Assembly (NCBI GenBank): GCA_963838735.1
Contig: CAWISG010000006.1
Coordinates: forward strand, 290,722-354,721
Length of the DNA stretch: 64,000 nucleotides
Direction: 5' to 3'
Origin: Parerythrobacter_A sp963838735
GTDB taxonomy: Bacteria; Pseudomonadota; Alphaproteobacteria; Sphingomonadales; Sphingomonadaceae
Positions 25,671 to 34,493 of this stretch are shown here, piece by piece (positions within the stretch are counted from its first letter, which is position 1; every line of letters begins with the position of its first letter). The position numbers were made by a program, and so were the translations under genes. The notes under the pieces are model-generated. The model searched no databases and was not told the origin of the DNA. It saw only the letters and a program-made list of their open reading frames with translations.

Positions 25671-26740
25671 GGTGGTTGCTGGCTTTGGCGATATTGGCGA
25701 CACCCTGTGTCGTGGTGGCACAATCCCAAGGCGACATGCTGGTTATCGCGCATCGCGGGGCGAGTGGGGAGCGGCCCGAACATACGCTCGCCGCCTATGA
25801 GCTGGCGATCGATCAGGGCGCGGACTTCATCGAGCCGGACCTCGTCGTAACCAGCGACGGCGTGCTGGTGGCGCGGCATGAAACCGAGATTTCCGCCACC
25901 ACCGATATCGCGACGCGCGAGGAATTCAGTGCGCGCCGCCGCAGCAAGGAAGTGGACGGCATGCTGGTCAATGGCTGGTTCGCCGAGGATTTCACGCTGG
26001 CCGAGTTGCGCACGCTGCGCGCGAAGGAGCGCATCCCCGGCGTCCGCCCCGCAAACGCGCGCTTCGACGGGCTGTATCAGGTGCCGACACTGGCCGATAT
26101 CGTGACGCTGGTGCGGGCAAAAGAGGCGGAGACGGGGCGACGCATTGGCCTCTATCCCGAACTCAAGCACCCCGATTTCCTGTTGCAGGAAGAGGGGATC
26201 GACGTGGTGGATCTGCTGCTGCTGGAACTGAAGGCGCTGAACGTGACGCCAGCCGATCCGGTGTTCATCCAGTGCTTCGAAGTCGGTCCGCTGCAACGGC
26301 TGGCGAAGCGCAGCGACTTCAAGCTGGTGCAGCTGGTGGCGGCGAGCGGCGGCCCGGCGGACGAACCCGACATGCGCTATGCCGAGATGGTGACGCCCAG
26401 CGGGCTAGCGGCGATTGCGGAATACGCCGACGGTATCGGCGCGGCGATCCCTTTGCTGCTGGATGCGGATGGCGAAGGCACCGGCGTGGTCGCGGCGGCG
26501 CACGAGGCAGGCTTGCTGGTCCATGCCTGGACCGTGCGGCGCGAAAACGCGTTCCTTCCGGCAGCCCTGCATTCCGATGTGCCGAATGAAGGCGCGAGCA
26601 TGCTGCGGATGCGGTTGCAGCGCGCGGGCGTGGACGGCGTGTTCGACGACTTTCCGCGCCGCGATCAGGAAGTGCCAGTCGCGATGACCCCGCCGCGCCC
26701 CGCCGTCCCGCGCCCGGCTATCCCGTCCGACGCGCGCTGA
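25664..26740 (+). CDS. glpQ: Glycerophosphodiester phosphodiesterase, secreted
   Basis: Start set at the GTG at 25664, whose GTGTTGA overlaps the stop of the preceding gene and which has GGGAG seven bases upstream; an ATG at 25649 is the alternative. A signal peptide (LRWLLALAILATPCVVVAQ) precedes a GDPD domain with IAHRGASGERPEHTLAAYEL, the metal-binding FIEPDLVVTSDGVLVARHE and the later LYPELKHPDF. It hydrolyses glycerophosphodiesters from phospholipid turnover to glycerol-3-phosphate and an alcohol, probably in the periplasm. Length is typical of periplasmic GlpQ. Confidence 0.92.
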   Translation: MLRWLLALAILATPCVVVAQSQGDMLVIAHRGASGERPEHTLAAYELAIDQGADFIEPDLVVTSDGVLVARHETEISATTDIATREEFSARRRSKEVDGMLVNGWFAEDFTLAELRTLRAKERIPGVRPANARFDGLYQVPTLADIVTLVRAKEAETGRRIGLYPELKHPDFLLQEEGIDVVDLLLLELKALNVTPADPVFIQCFEVGPLQRLAKRSDFKLVQLVAASGGPADEPDMRYAEMVTPSGLAAIAEYADGIGAAIPLLLDADGEGTGVVAAAHEAGLLVHAWTVRRENAFLPAALHSDVPNEGASMLRMRLQRAGVDGVFDDFPRRDQEVPVAMTPPRPAVPRPAIPSDAR

Positions 26741-27485
26741 GAATATAATTCAGGCTCTCGTCGTCGGACAGGTGCAGGCCCTTGCCGGGCCGCCAGGCGA
26801 TGCCGCGTTGCTCGACCGTTTCAAGGCCGCAATCCGCTATCAGGGCGTGCAGTTCTTCGGGCGTCGCAAAATCGTTCCAGTCATGCGTGCCACGCGGCAC
26901 CATGCCGGTGGCTTCGGCAGCACCGACCAGCAGCAGGCGGCTGGCGGCGGTGCGGTTGGGGGTGCTGAGCACCATCAGCCCGCCGGGTGCGAGGCGGTCC
27001 GCCAGCGCGGCGACGAAAGCAGGTTTGTCGGCAACATGTTCGATCACTTCCATACAGGTGACGAGATCGAACATGCCGAGATCGAGCGCGGCAATTTCGC
27101 CTGCGTGGTACTCGATGTCCAAGCCAGTCCCCTGCGCATGGGCCTCTGCCGCCGCGATGTTCTCGGGTGCGGCATCCACGCCCGTCACTTGCGCGCCCAT
27201 GCGGGTCAGCGGTTCGCATAACAGGCCCGCGCCGCAGCCGACATCCAGTGCGGTCTTACCCGACAGGGGCCGCACCCCCTCGATATCGCCGCCCCAATGC
27301 AGGTCGATTGCATCGCGCACAAAGCGCAGCCTCACCGGGTTAAGGCGGTGCAGCATGGCGCTGGACCCGCTGGGATCCCACCAGTCGGCAGCCAGTGCGC
27401 CGAAATGCGCCGCCTCGTGGGCGCGGATAGTATCGGGACGTATGGTGGCAGGTTTGTCGGTTGCATCGCTCATGCCGATGGTCAT
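26718..27485 (-). CDS. ubiG: 3-demethylubiquinone 3-O-methyltransferase
   Basis: 255 residues. The N-terminal EAAHFGALAADWWDPSGSSA and GKTALDVGCGAGLLCEPLTR SAM motif, followed by VTGVDAAPENIAAAEAH, identify UbiG. It performs both O-methylations in ubiquinone biosynthesis. It is convergent with glpQ (tails overlapping slightly) and divergent from lysC, which is a common arrangement in alphaproteobacteria. Confidence 0.95.
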   Translation of the reverse strand: MTIGMSDATDKPATIRPDTIRAHEAAHFGALAADWWDPSGSSAMLHRLNPVRLRFVRDAIDLHWGGDIEGVRPLSGKTALDVGCGAGLLCEPLTRMGAQVTGVDAAPENIAAAEAHAQGTGLDIEYHAGEIAALDLGMFDLVTCMEVIEHVADKPAFVAALADRLAPGGLMVLSTPNRTAASRLLLVGAAEATGMVPRGTHDWNDFATPEELHALIADCGLETVEQRGIAWRPGKGLHLSDDESLNYILSARRTG

Positions 27486-27527
27486 AACAGCGCCCGAACC
27501 GGCACGCTAGCGAGAGAGGGGCACCGC

Positions 27528-28814
27528 ATGGCACGCATCGTGATGAAATTCGGCGGCACCTCGATGGCGGGAACGGAGCGTATTCGCCGCGTCGCCAATA
27601 TCGTACGCCGCCAGGCCGCGCCCAAGGCGGACGGCACGCGCGATCAGGTGGCCGTTGTCGTCAGTGCGATGGCGGGCGAAACCGACCGCCTCATCAATTT
27701 CTGCCGCGAAGCGCACGCTCTGTATGACCCGGCCGAATACGACGTGGTGGTATCGAGCGGAGAGCAGGTGACGGCGGGCCTGCTGGCAATGACGCTGAAA
27801 GGGCTGGGCAGTCCGGCGCGCAGCTGGCTGGGCTGGCAATTGCCGGTCGCCACTATCGAAGGCCACGCCGCCAGCCGCATCGAAACGATCGACGCGCCCG
27901 GCCTGCAGGCCTCATTGGAGGCAGGCGAGATCGCGGTCATTCCCGGTTTCCAGGGTGTCAGCGGCGAGGGGCGCATTGCCACACTGGGCCGGGGCGGGTC
28001 GGACACCAGCGCCGTCGCGGTCGCCGCTGCCATCGGCGCGGACCGCTGCGATATCTACACCGATGTGGATGGCGTCTACACCACCGACCCGCGCATCGTC
28101 GCCAAAGCGCGCAAGCTGAAGGCAGTGACTTATGAGGAAATGCTGGAGCTGGCGAGCGTGGGCGCGAAGGTGTTGCAGACCCGCAGCGTTGGCCTAGCCA
28201 TGAAGCGCGGAGTGCGGGTGCAGGTGCTGTCCAGCTTCATCGACGACGACGCCACGCCTGCCGATGCGCTGCCCGGCACGATGATCGTGTCCGAAGACGA
28301 AATGGAACGCTTTTACGAGGAGGGCGAGATGGAACGCCAGCACGTCACCGGTATCGCGCACGACAAGAACGAGGCGAAGATCATCCTGACCCGGGTGCCC
28401 GACAAGCCGGGCGCGGTGGCGCATATCTTCGAACCGCTCGCGGGCGCATCGATCAATGTCGACATGATCATCCAGAACGTGGGGCGCGACAAGGGGGAGA
28501 CGGACGTCACCTTCACCGTGCCGCAAACCGACCTCGCCCGCGCGCAGGCATTGCTGGAGGACAAGCGCGGCGAAATCGGCTTCAACCGCATTATTACCGA
28601 CAGCCGCGTCGCCAAGATCAGCGTGGTCGGCGTGGGGATGAAAAGCCATGCGGGCGTCGCCAGCCAGATGTTCAGCGCGCTGGCCGAACGCGGCATCAAC
28701 ATCCAAGCGATCACCACGTCCGAGATCAAGGTCAGCGTGATGATCGACGAGGACGAAACCGAACTAGCGGTGCGCATCCTGCACACCGCCTACGGGCTGG
28801 ATGCGGAAGGCTGA
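27528..28814 (+). CDS. lysC: Aspartate kinase
   Basis: 428 residues from the ATG at 27528 (the open frame reaches back to 27297 through ubiG's upstream region). The catalytic start MARIVMKFGGTSMAGTERIR, the GRGGSDTSAVAVAAAIGADR motif and two C-terminal ACT domains (DKPGAVAHIFEPLAGASINV and GVASQMFSALAERGINIQAI) are present. It phosphorylates aspartate at the entry of the lysine, threonine and methionine pathways; the ACT domains imply feedback control by lysine and/or threonine. Confidence 0.97.
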   Translation: MARIVMKFGGTSMAGTERIRRVANIVRRQAAPKADGTRDQVAVVVSAMAGETDRLINFCREAHALYDPAEYDVVVSSGEQVTAGLLAMTLKGLGSPARSWLGWQLPVATIEGHAASRIETIDAPGLQASLEAGEIAVIPGFQGVSGEGRIATLGRGGSDTSAVAVAAAIGADRCDIYTDVDGVYTTDPRIVAKARKLKAVTYEEMLELASVGAKVLQTRSVGLAMKRGVRVQVLSSFIDDDATPADALPGTMIVSEDEMERFYEEGEMERQHVTGIAHDKNEAKIILTRVPDKPGAVAHIFEPLAGASINVDMIIQNVGRDKGETDVTFTVPQTDLARAQALLEDKRGEIGFNRIITDSRVAKISVVGVGMKSHAGVASQMFSALAERGINIQAITTSEIKVSVMIDEDETELAVRILHTAYGLDAEG

Positions 28815-28856
28815 CGCCTGAACCCGGCACCGATACCCTCACGGCGACTACAAGCG

Positions 28857-29153
28857 TTACCAGATGGTGCGGCGGTGCGTGGTATGACGATGGCGACCAT
28901 GCGATCTTGCGGTACGCGGATGCCCGCGATGGCGCGGCGCGGCCATATCATGTCGAGCAGCCTTGCGCCGGGCGCGGCGGTTCTCTCCGACTTCCTGCAT
29001 AGCGGCGCGGGCGCGGGTCGGCTGTGATACTGGACTGCTATCGACGATTTGCGCTGCGATGCCTGCGGGGACGGGAATTTCGCGGGCGGCCAAGGGATTT
29101 GCAGCGAGGGCAGTCGTAGCAAGGGCGACGGCGGCGAGGGTACGTTTGAACAC
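28857..29153 (-). CDS. Small secreted protein with basic tail
   Basis: A 98-residue frame starting at a GTG (29153) with an excellent AAGGAG ribosome site eight bases upstream. The start FKRTLAAVALATTALAANPL is a clear signal peptide. The second half is rich in arginine and histidine (RRARRKAARHDMAAPRHRGH), unlike its neighbours, and could reflect a frameshift after about residue 60, since another minus-strand frame there is also open. No family is recognised. Confidence 0.45.
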   Translation of the reverse strand: MFKRTLAAVALATTALAANPLAAREIPVPAGIAAQIVDSSPVSQPTRARAAMQEVGENRRARRKAARHDMAAPRHRGHPRTARSHGRHRHTTHRRTIW

Positions 29154-29261
29154 GGGAGTATCTCCTTCGGGATAGGTGGTCGGCCAGAGAGAGAAGGCGG
29201 CCGATTGCGATGACAGGACATTCGCTTGCGCTTGCCGGAGGGTTACAGGAGCGGTGAGACT

Positions 29262-29845
29262 TCACCCCAGCAGCATCGCATTCATCAGGCGACCGGGGAT
29301 GGCGAAGGAGGCGATACCGGGGATCATCAGCGCGAACAGATAGGTGCTGACCAGGTGCCGCTTGTGCGCCGCAATATCGCCGCGCCGCGCCGTCGCCACC
29401 ACTTTCCATGCGGCGTGGAAGGTAATCGGCACGAAGATGTGGATCGGGCTGAACCCGCCTTGGTCTTTATGAAGATGGCGGACGTCGCCGTCACCAGCAT
29501 CAGCACCAGCCACACCTTGCCCAGCTGCTTGTGCCGTGCGGTGCCCTTCTTCGCCAGCAGCAGGTAACCGCCAAGCGGCACGGCGGGCAGGACGGCCGCA
29601 ACATGAATCCATACCGGCAGCTTCGCATAGGCGGACAAGTCGGCGACTTGCCCCATCGCCGCGCGGGCCAGTGCATAGAGGCACACGAAGGTCATGGTGA
29701 AGCAGGCGAGGCTGACGATGGTGCGTGTGACCGGCGTCATCAGATAATCCGAAGCTTTGGGCACGCGCTTCGCCTTTGCCTTGCGGGCAGTGAAGGGCAG
29801 GACGGCAAGGCGCCTCGTCATGCTGCGCGGGGTGGCGGTGGTCAT
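29262..29845 (-). pseudogene. DUF2306-like four-helix membrane protein, frameshifted
   Basis: The frame from ATG 29845 encodes membrane segments (TIVSLACFTMTFVCLYALAR, VWIHVAAVLPAVPLGGYLLL, HKQLGKVWLVLMLVTATSAI) and then loses sense near 29460. There another frame takes over with GGFSPIHIFVPITFHAAW and AAHKRHLVSTYLFALMIPGI, ending in IPGRLMNAMLLG. Restoring one G (AAG GGC GGG) joins the two into about 194 residues. The result matches the layout of the intact paralogue at 35383-35964 (FSFIHLF, AAHKSAMTGLYIG, FIPGRVLGNLVF). A one-base deletion or sequencing error is the simplest reading. Confidence 0.75.
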
Positions 29846-30030
29846 AGTTGTGTTCCTCGGCTGGACGCGGTGGTCGGTTGCGTTGCTGCGCCCCTACTGC
29901 CCCATGCCTGTCCGCCCGCAACCGGACCTTCGCGGAAAGCGCGTCGCCCTTCGTGACCGGTCGCAAACCGCCGGGAAATGTGCCGCCTGCCACTTCACGA
30001 AGCGCGAATTGTCACTAGGATGCGCGGTCT

Positions 30031-30855
30031 ATGGGTGCTCCGCAGAACAGGTCAGGCAGGGAAGCGACACCGCGCGCGCAGCTCGCACGCCGCGTGCTCG
30101 TCGATCTGACGGTCATGACTGTGATCGGCCTCGTGCTGGCCGTGGTCGGGCCGTTCGGCACCTATGCGTTGCCGCTGGCGGCGCGGATTGTCGGCTGGCT
30201 GGCGATGTGCTGGCTGGGCTATGCGATCTATCGTCCGATGGGGTTTTTCGTGAACCGCCTGTACGCTGCGCTTGCCCTGCCGCGCCCCGCATTATGGGCG
30301 GCGGCGTGCGTGGTTGCGACGGTGCCGATGGCGACGATGCTGTACCTGCTCGACCGTCTGCCCGCGCCGCCTGCATGGCCCACGTTGGAGCTGGCGGCAG
30401 GGTATTACATCAACGTGCTGGTGATCGGCGGCGGCATCACCGCGATCATGCAGCTGCTGGGGCGCAATCGTGGCGCGGCGAACGAGGCTCCGGCAGCAGC
30501 AGCGAAGGCAGTGCCTGTATCGATCCCGGAACCGGAACCGCCCGCCGCGCCTTTCCTCGACCGCCTGCCGCCCGCGCTGGGCACCGATCTGCTCGCGCTG
30601 GAAATGGAGGACCATTACGTCCGCGCCCATACCGCCGCCGGATCCGACCTGGTGCTGATGCGGATGCGTGATGCGGTGGCGGAGCTGGACGGGCTGGACG
30701 GTGCGCAAGTCCACCGCAGCTGGTGGGTGGCGCGCGACGCGGTTGAGGGCACCCGCCGCAACGGGCGCAATCTGCGCCTGCGATTGGCGGGCGGGCTGGA
30801 AGCACCCGTGGCGCGCGGCAATGTTGCGGAGCTGAAGGAACGCGGCTGGCTGTGA
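30031..30855 (+). CDS. LytTR domain membrane-bound transcriptional regulator (copy 1)
   Basis: 274 residues. Four hydrophobic helices (TVMTVIGLVLAVVGPFGTYA, IVGWLAMCWLGYAIY, ALWAAACVVATVPMATMLYL, YYINVLVIGGGITAIMQLL) are followed by a proline/alanine linker and a LytTR DNA-binding domain of about 95 residues (LLALEMEDHYVRAHTAAGSD, VHRSWWVARDAVEGTRRNGR). Such proteins are membrane-tethered one-component regulators. It is divergent from the DUF2306-like gene, 185 bases apart. A paralogous pair in mirrored order occurs at 34490-35964. A terminator follows directly. Confidence 0.88.
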   Translation: MGAPQNRSGREATPRAQLARRVLVDLTVMTVIGLVLAVVGPFGTYALPLAARIVGWLAMCWLGYAIYRPMGFFVNRLYAALALPRPALWAAACVVATVPMATMLYLLDRLPAPPAWPTLELAAGYYINVLVIGGGITAIMQLLGRNRGAANEAPAAAAKAVPVSIPEPEPPAAPFLDRLPPALGTDLLALEMEDHYVRAHTAAGSDLVLMRMRDAVAELDGLDGAQVHRSWWVARDAVEGTRRNGRNLRLRLAGGLEAPVARGNVAELKERGWL

Positions 30856-30856
30856 C

Positions 30857-30897
30857 GTGAAAAACCCCTCCGCAGCATGGCTGCGAAGGGGTTTTGT
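30857..30897 (+). terminator. Bidirectional terminator between LytTR gene and ahpF
   Basis: AAAACCCCTCCGCAGC pairs with GCTGCGAAGGGGTTTT around an ATG loop. Being flanked by A and T runs, it can end both the plus-strand LytTR transcript and the minus-strand ahpC-ahpF transcript. Confidence 0.85.
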
Positions 30898-30926
30898 CAC
30901 AAGTCAGGCAATTGCCGCGTCGGCAA

Positions 30927-32516
30927 CTATGCAGCCTGTGCGATTTGCTCGACCGGTTCGTTACGGATGAGATAGTCGAATGCGCCGAGACCCGCGCTGG
31001 CGCCCTGGCCCATCGCCACCACGATCTGCTTGTCCGGCACGATGGTGTTGTCGCCTGCGGCGTAGATACCCGGCAGGTTGGTCGCACCATGTTCGTCGAC
31101 AATGATCTCGCCATGCTTCGACAAATCGATCCCGCTGTCGGCAAGCCATTCGGTATTGGGTACCAGGCCGATCTGGATGAACACGCCTTCCAGTTCGATA
31201 GTGCGCGTGTCGCCACTGTCGCGGTCCTTGACCTGCAATCCGTTCACTCTGGACCCGTCGCCGGTAATTTCGGTTGTCTGGCCGCTGGTCACGATATCGA
31301 CATTGTCGAGCGAGCGCAGCTTGCGTTGCAGAACCTCGTCGGCGCGCAGGGCGCTGTCATATTCGATCAGCGTGACATGGCCGACGATCTTGGCAAGATC
31401 GATCGCGGCCTCGACACCGGAATTGCCGCCACCGATCACCGCGATGCGCTTGCCCTTGAACAGCGGGCCGTCGCAATGCGGGCAATAGGCGACGCCCTTG
31501 TTGCGGTATTCATCCTCGCCCGGAACACCCAGATTGCGCCAGCGCGCTCCGGTGGACAGGATCAATGCGCGCGATTTCAGCGTCGCGCCGTTTGCCATCG
31601 TGACGCTGTGCATGCCACCGGCTTGGGATGCCGGCTCCAGCTGCGTGGCGCGCGTCAGGTCGATCAGGTCGATCTCGTTATCCAGCGTCTGCTTCTTGAG
31701 TTCGTCCGACAGTTTCGGACCTTCGGTATAGGTCGTGCCCGGCAGGTTTTCCACGCCAAGCGTGTCCTGCAACTGCCCGCCGAACCGTTCTGCCGCGATG
31801 CCGGTGCGAAAACCCTTGCGCGCGGTGTAGATACCCGCAGACGTACCGGCCGGACCGCCACCGATAATCAGCACTTCGAACGGTTCCTTCGCCGACAGCT
31901 TGGCCGCTGCCTTCTCGTCCGCGCCGCCATCAAGGCGAGCGAGGATTTCGGCCAGTTCCATCTTGCCGTTGTAGAAGCTCTCGCCGTTCAGAAACGTCGC
32001 GGGAACGGCCAGCACGCTGCGCTCTTCCACTTCGTCCTTGAACGCGCCGCCTTCGATCAGCGTTGCGGTTATGCGCGGGTTTTCCAGCGCCATCAGCGTC
32101 AGCGCCTGCACCACATCGGGGCAGTTGTGGCACGACAGGGAGAAGAACATTTCGAAGTCGAAATCGCCATCCAGCGCGCGGACCTGTTCGATCAGATCGG
32201 CATCGACCTTGGGCGGATGACCGCCGGCCCACAACAGGGCCAGAACGAGCGAGGTAAACTCATGCCCTAGCGGCACGCCTGCGAAGGTGACGAACCGCTC
32301 CGGGTCGCTGGCGCGCTGTATGCGGAAGCTGGGAGCGCGATCGGCCGTGCCGTCGAAGCTTGCTTCGAGCAGGTCGTGCATTCCCGCGAGTTCGGTCAGC
32401 AATTCGCGCGTCTGCTCGGACGGCTTTCCGTCACCAAGCGTCGCCACGAGCTGCACCGGTTCGCGCAGGTTGGCGAGATATTGGGCAAGCTGGGTGCGCA
32501 TTGCGGTGTCGAGCAT
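30927..32516 (-). CDS. ahpF: Alkyl hydroperoxide reductase subunit F
   Basis: 529 residues. The N-terminal tandem thioredoxin-like region has the CHNC site (SLSCHNCPDVVQALTLMALE). The thioredoxin-reductase-like part has FAD motif GGGPAGTSAGIYTARKGFR, the redox CPHC in YCPHCDGPLFKGKRIAV, and the NADH motif GGGNSGVEAAIDLAKI. AhpF passes electrons from NADH to AhpC for peroxide removal. It lies 84 bases downstream of ahpC on the same strand, forming the usual ahpCF operon. Confidence 0.97.
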   Translation of the reverse strand: MLDTAMRTQLAQYLANLREPVQLVATLGDGKPSEQTRELLTELAGMHDLLEASFDGTADRAPSFRIQRASDPERFVTFAGVPLGHEFTSLVLALLWAGGHPPKVDADLIEQVRALDGDFDFEMFFSLSCHNCPDVVQALTLMALENPRITATLIEGGAFKDEVEERSVLAVPATFLNGESFYNGKMELAEILARLDGGADEKAAAKLSAKEPFEVLIIGGGPAGTSAGIYTARKGFRTGIAAERFGGQLQDTLGVENLPGTTYTEGPKLSDELKKQTLDNEIDLIDLTRATQLEPASQAGGMHSVTMANGATLKSRALILSTGARWRNLGVPGEDEYRNKGVAYCPHCDGPLFKGKRIAVIGGGNSGVEAAIDLAKIVGHVTLIEYDSALRADEVLQRKLRSLDNVDIVTSGQTTEITGDGSRVNGLQVKDRDSGDTRTIELEGVFIQIGLVPNTEWLADSGIDLSKHGEIIVDEHGATNLPGIYAAGDNTIVPDKQIVVAMGQGASAGLGAFDYLIRNEPVEQIAQAA

Positions 32517-32600
32517 GGCGAATGTCCTGTTTGAAGTGAGCGTGGAGAAAGGGGGTGGCGGCGCGCAGCCCTATTGCCGCACGCCGCCCGTTCATGCGGG

Positions 32601-33167
32601 TTAGATTTTTCCGACGAGGTCGAGCGAGGGCGCGAGCGTGTCGCCGCCCTCTTCCCATGCCGCCGGGCAAACCTGGCCGGGATTGTCGCGCACATATTGC
32701 GCAGCCTTGATCTTGCGCAGCAATTCGGTGGCATTGCGGCCCACGCCTTCGCAGGTGATTTCCATTAGCTGGATCACGCCATCGGGATCGACGACGAAAG
32801 TCGCGCGGTCGGCCAGGCCCATTTCCTCGCGCAGAACGCCGAACTGCTTGGACAGCGTGTGCAGCTGGTCACCCAGAAACGCAAAGTCGATCGTGCCGAT
32901 CTTTTCGGACGTATCGTGCCATGCCTTGTGGCTGAAATGCGTATCGGTCGAAACACCGAACACTTCCACGCCCATCTTCTGGAACGTCTCGTACTGCTTG
33001 CCCATGTCTTCCAGTTCGGTCGGACAGACGAAAGTCCAGTCGGCGGGATAGAAGAAGAACACGGCCCATTTGCCCTCGATATCCTTTTCGGAAACATCGA
33101 AGAAGTCCTTGCCCGCCTGGAATGCGGTGGCTTTGAAAGGCTGAATAGTCGAACCGATAATACCCAT
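32601..33167 (-). CDS. ahpC: Alkyl hydroperoxide reductase subunit C (2-Cys peroxiredoxin)
   Basis: 188 residues. Peroxidatic Cys48 is in DWTFVCPTELEDMG and the resolving Cys167 in GQVCPAAWEEG, the typical AhpC arrangement. It reduces hydrogen peroxide and organic hydroperoxides with AhpF as reductant. First gene of the ahpCF operon; no OxyR gene is present in the window, so regulation cannot be assigned. Confidence 0.97.
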   Translation of the reverse strand: MGIIGSTIQPFKATAFQAGKDFFDVSEKDIEGKWAVFFFYPADWTFVCPTELEDMGKQYETFQKMGVEVFGVSTDTHFSHKAWHDTSEKIGTIDFAFLGDQLHTLSKQFGVLREEMGLADRATFVVDPDGVIQLMEITCEGVGRNATELLRKIKAAQYVRDNPGQVCPAAWEEGGDTLAPSLDLVGKI

Positions 33168-33192
33168 GATGAAAGAATGTCCTTGTGTGTTG

Positions 33193-33357
33193 TTAAAGGC
33201 GGTCGAAGAAACATTCCGCCGCGGCGATTGCCTGCGACGGACGGTCTACCATCGAAAACTGCCCGAACCATCGCTCGTTCCAAGAACCATCTAGGCTGCG
33301 ACGCAGTTCGGGTAAAACGATTAAAAGAGGGAACAGTAATCGGATAAGTCGATACAT
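33193..33357 (-). CDS. Possible small secreted or membrane peptide upstream of ahpC
   Basis: A 54-residue frame from the ATG at 33357, ending 26 bases before ahpC. The product starts MYRLIRLLFPLLIVLPELRR, hydrophobic enough for a signal or anchor, and ends in CFFDRL. No strong ribosome site is seen and no family is recognised. It could be a real small gene of the ahpCF operon or chance. Confidence 0.25.
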   Translation of the reverse strand: MYRLIRLLFPLLIVLPELRRSLDGSWNERWFGQFSMVDRPSQAIAAAECFFDRL

Positions 33358-33446
33358 GGTATCGCTCGCCCAGCTTTGCATCCGGGCCGTTTGACCCGTG
33401 GCGGGAGGGGGCATAGGTGGCGCAGGCAAACTTTGCCGGAGCCGAA

Positions 33447-34493
33447 ATGACCCCTAATTCCCGAACACCCAAGACCGATGCGCTGATGGCACGCGGCATC
33501 GACTTCCTCGGCAGCGAAACCGCAATCCTGTGCGGCGCGATGAGCTGGGTGTCCGAACGCAACCTGGTAAGCGCCATCAGCAATGCCGGCGGTTTCGGCG
33601 TGATCGCCTGCGGTGCGATGACGCCCGACCTGCTCGATGCGGAAATCGCCGCGACCAAGGCCATGACCGATAGGCCGTTCGGTGTGAACCTCATCACCAT
33701 GCACCCCGACCTGACTGACCTGATCGCGATATGTGCGAAGCACGGCGTCACCCACGTGGTGCTGGCAGGCGGCATCCCGCCCAAGGGCAGCGTGGAGGCG
33801 ATCAAGGCGGGTGACGGGTCGGGGCCGGGTGCGAAGGTCATCGTCTTCGCGCCGACATTGGCGCTGGCGAAGAAGCTGCTGCGCCGGGATAGAGGGGCCG
33901 GCGGCGACGCGCTCGTGATCGAGGGGATGGAGGCGGGTGGCCATATCGGCCCGGTCAGCACCAGCGTGCTGGCGCAGGAATTCCTGCCCGAACTGGCCGA
34001 AGACCACCTCGTCTTCGTCGCAGGCGGCATCGGCCGGGGCGAGGCGATTGCAGGCTATCTGGAGATGGGCGCGGTCGGCGTGCAGCTGGGCACCCGCTTC
34101 GCCTGCGCCGCTGAAAGCGTTGCGCACGAAAACTTCAAGAAAGCCTTCTTCCGCGCCAATGCCCGGGATGCGGTCGCCAGCGTCCAGGTCGATGCGCGCC
34201 TGCCCGTCATCCCCGTGCGCGCGCTGAAGAACAAGGGCACCGAAGCCTTCACCGGCAAGCAGCGCGAAGTCGCGGGACTGCTCGATACCGAAGGGCTGGA
34301 AATGGTTGAGGCACAGCTCCAGATCGAACATTACTGGGCCGGTGCCCTGCGCCGCGCGGTGGTCGATGGCGACGTGGAAAACGGCAGCCTGATGGCCGGC
34401 CAGAGCGTCGGCATGGTGAAGCGCGAGGAACCGGCAGCAGAGATCGTAGCGTCGCTGATGGCGGAATGCGAAGCGGCACTGGCGCGACGCTAA
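33447..34493 (+). CDS. Nitronate monooxygenase (2-nitropropane dioxygenase family)
   Basis: 348 residues from the ATG at 33447 (GGAG upstream); a GTG at 33417 is the alternative. It is a TIM-barrel FMN flavoprotein with NAGGFGVIACGAMTPDLL, HVVLAGGIPPKGSVEAI, GGHIGPVSTSVLAQEF with its catalytic histidine, and the phosphate-binding VAGGIGRGEAIAGYLEMGAV and GVQLGTRFACAAES. It oxidises nitronates; FabK enoyl-ACP reductases are close relatives and cannot be excluded, though no fatty-acid genes are adjacent. It is divergent from ahpC. Confidence 0.88.
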   Translation: MTPNSRTPKTDALMARGIDFLGSETAILCGAMSWVSERNLVSAISNAGGFGVIACGAMTPDLLDAEIAATKAMTDRPFGVNLITMHPDLTDLIAICAKHGVTHVVLAGGIPPKGSVEAIKAGDGSGPGAKVIVFAPTLALAKKLLRRDRGAGGDALVIEGMEAGGHIGPVSTSVLAQEFLPELAEDHLVFVAGGIGRGEAIAGYLEMGAVGVQLGTRFACAAESVAHENFKKAFFRANARDAVASVQVDARLPVIPVRALKNKGTEAFTGKQREVAGLLDTEGLEMVEAQLQIEHYWAGALRRAVVDGDVENGSLMAGQSVGMVKREEPAAEIVASLMAECEAALARR

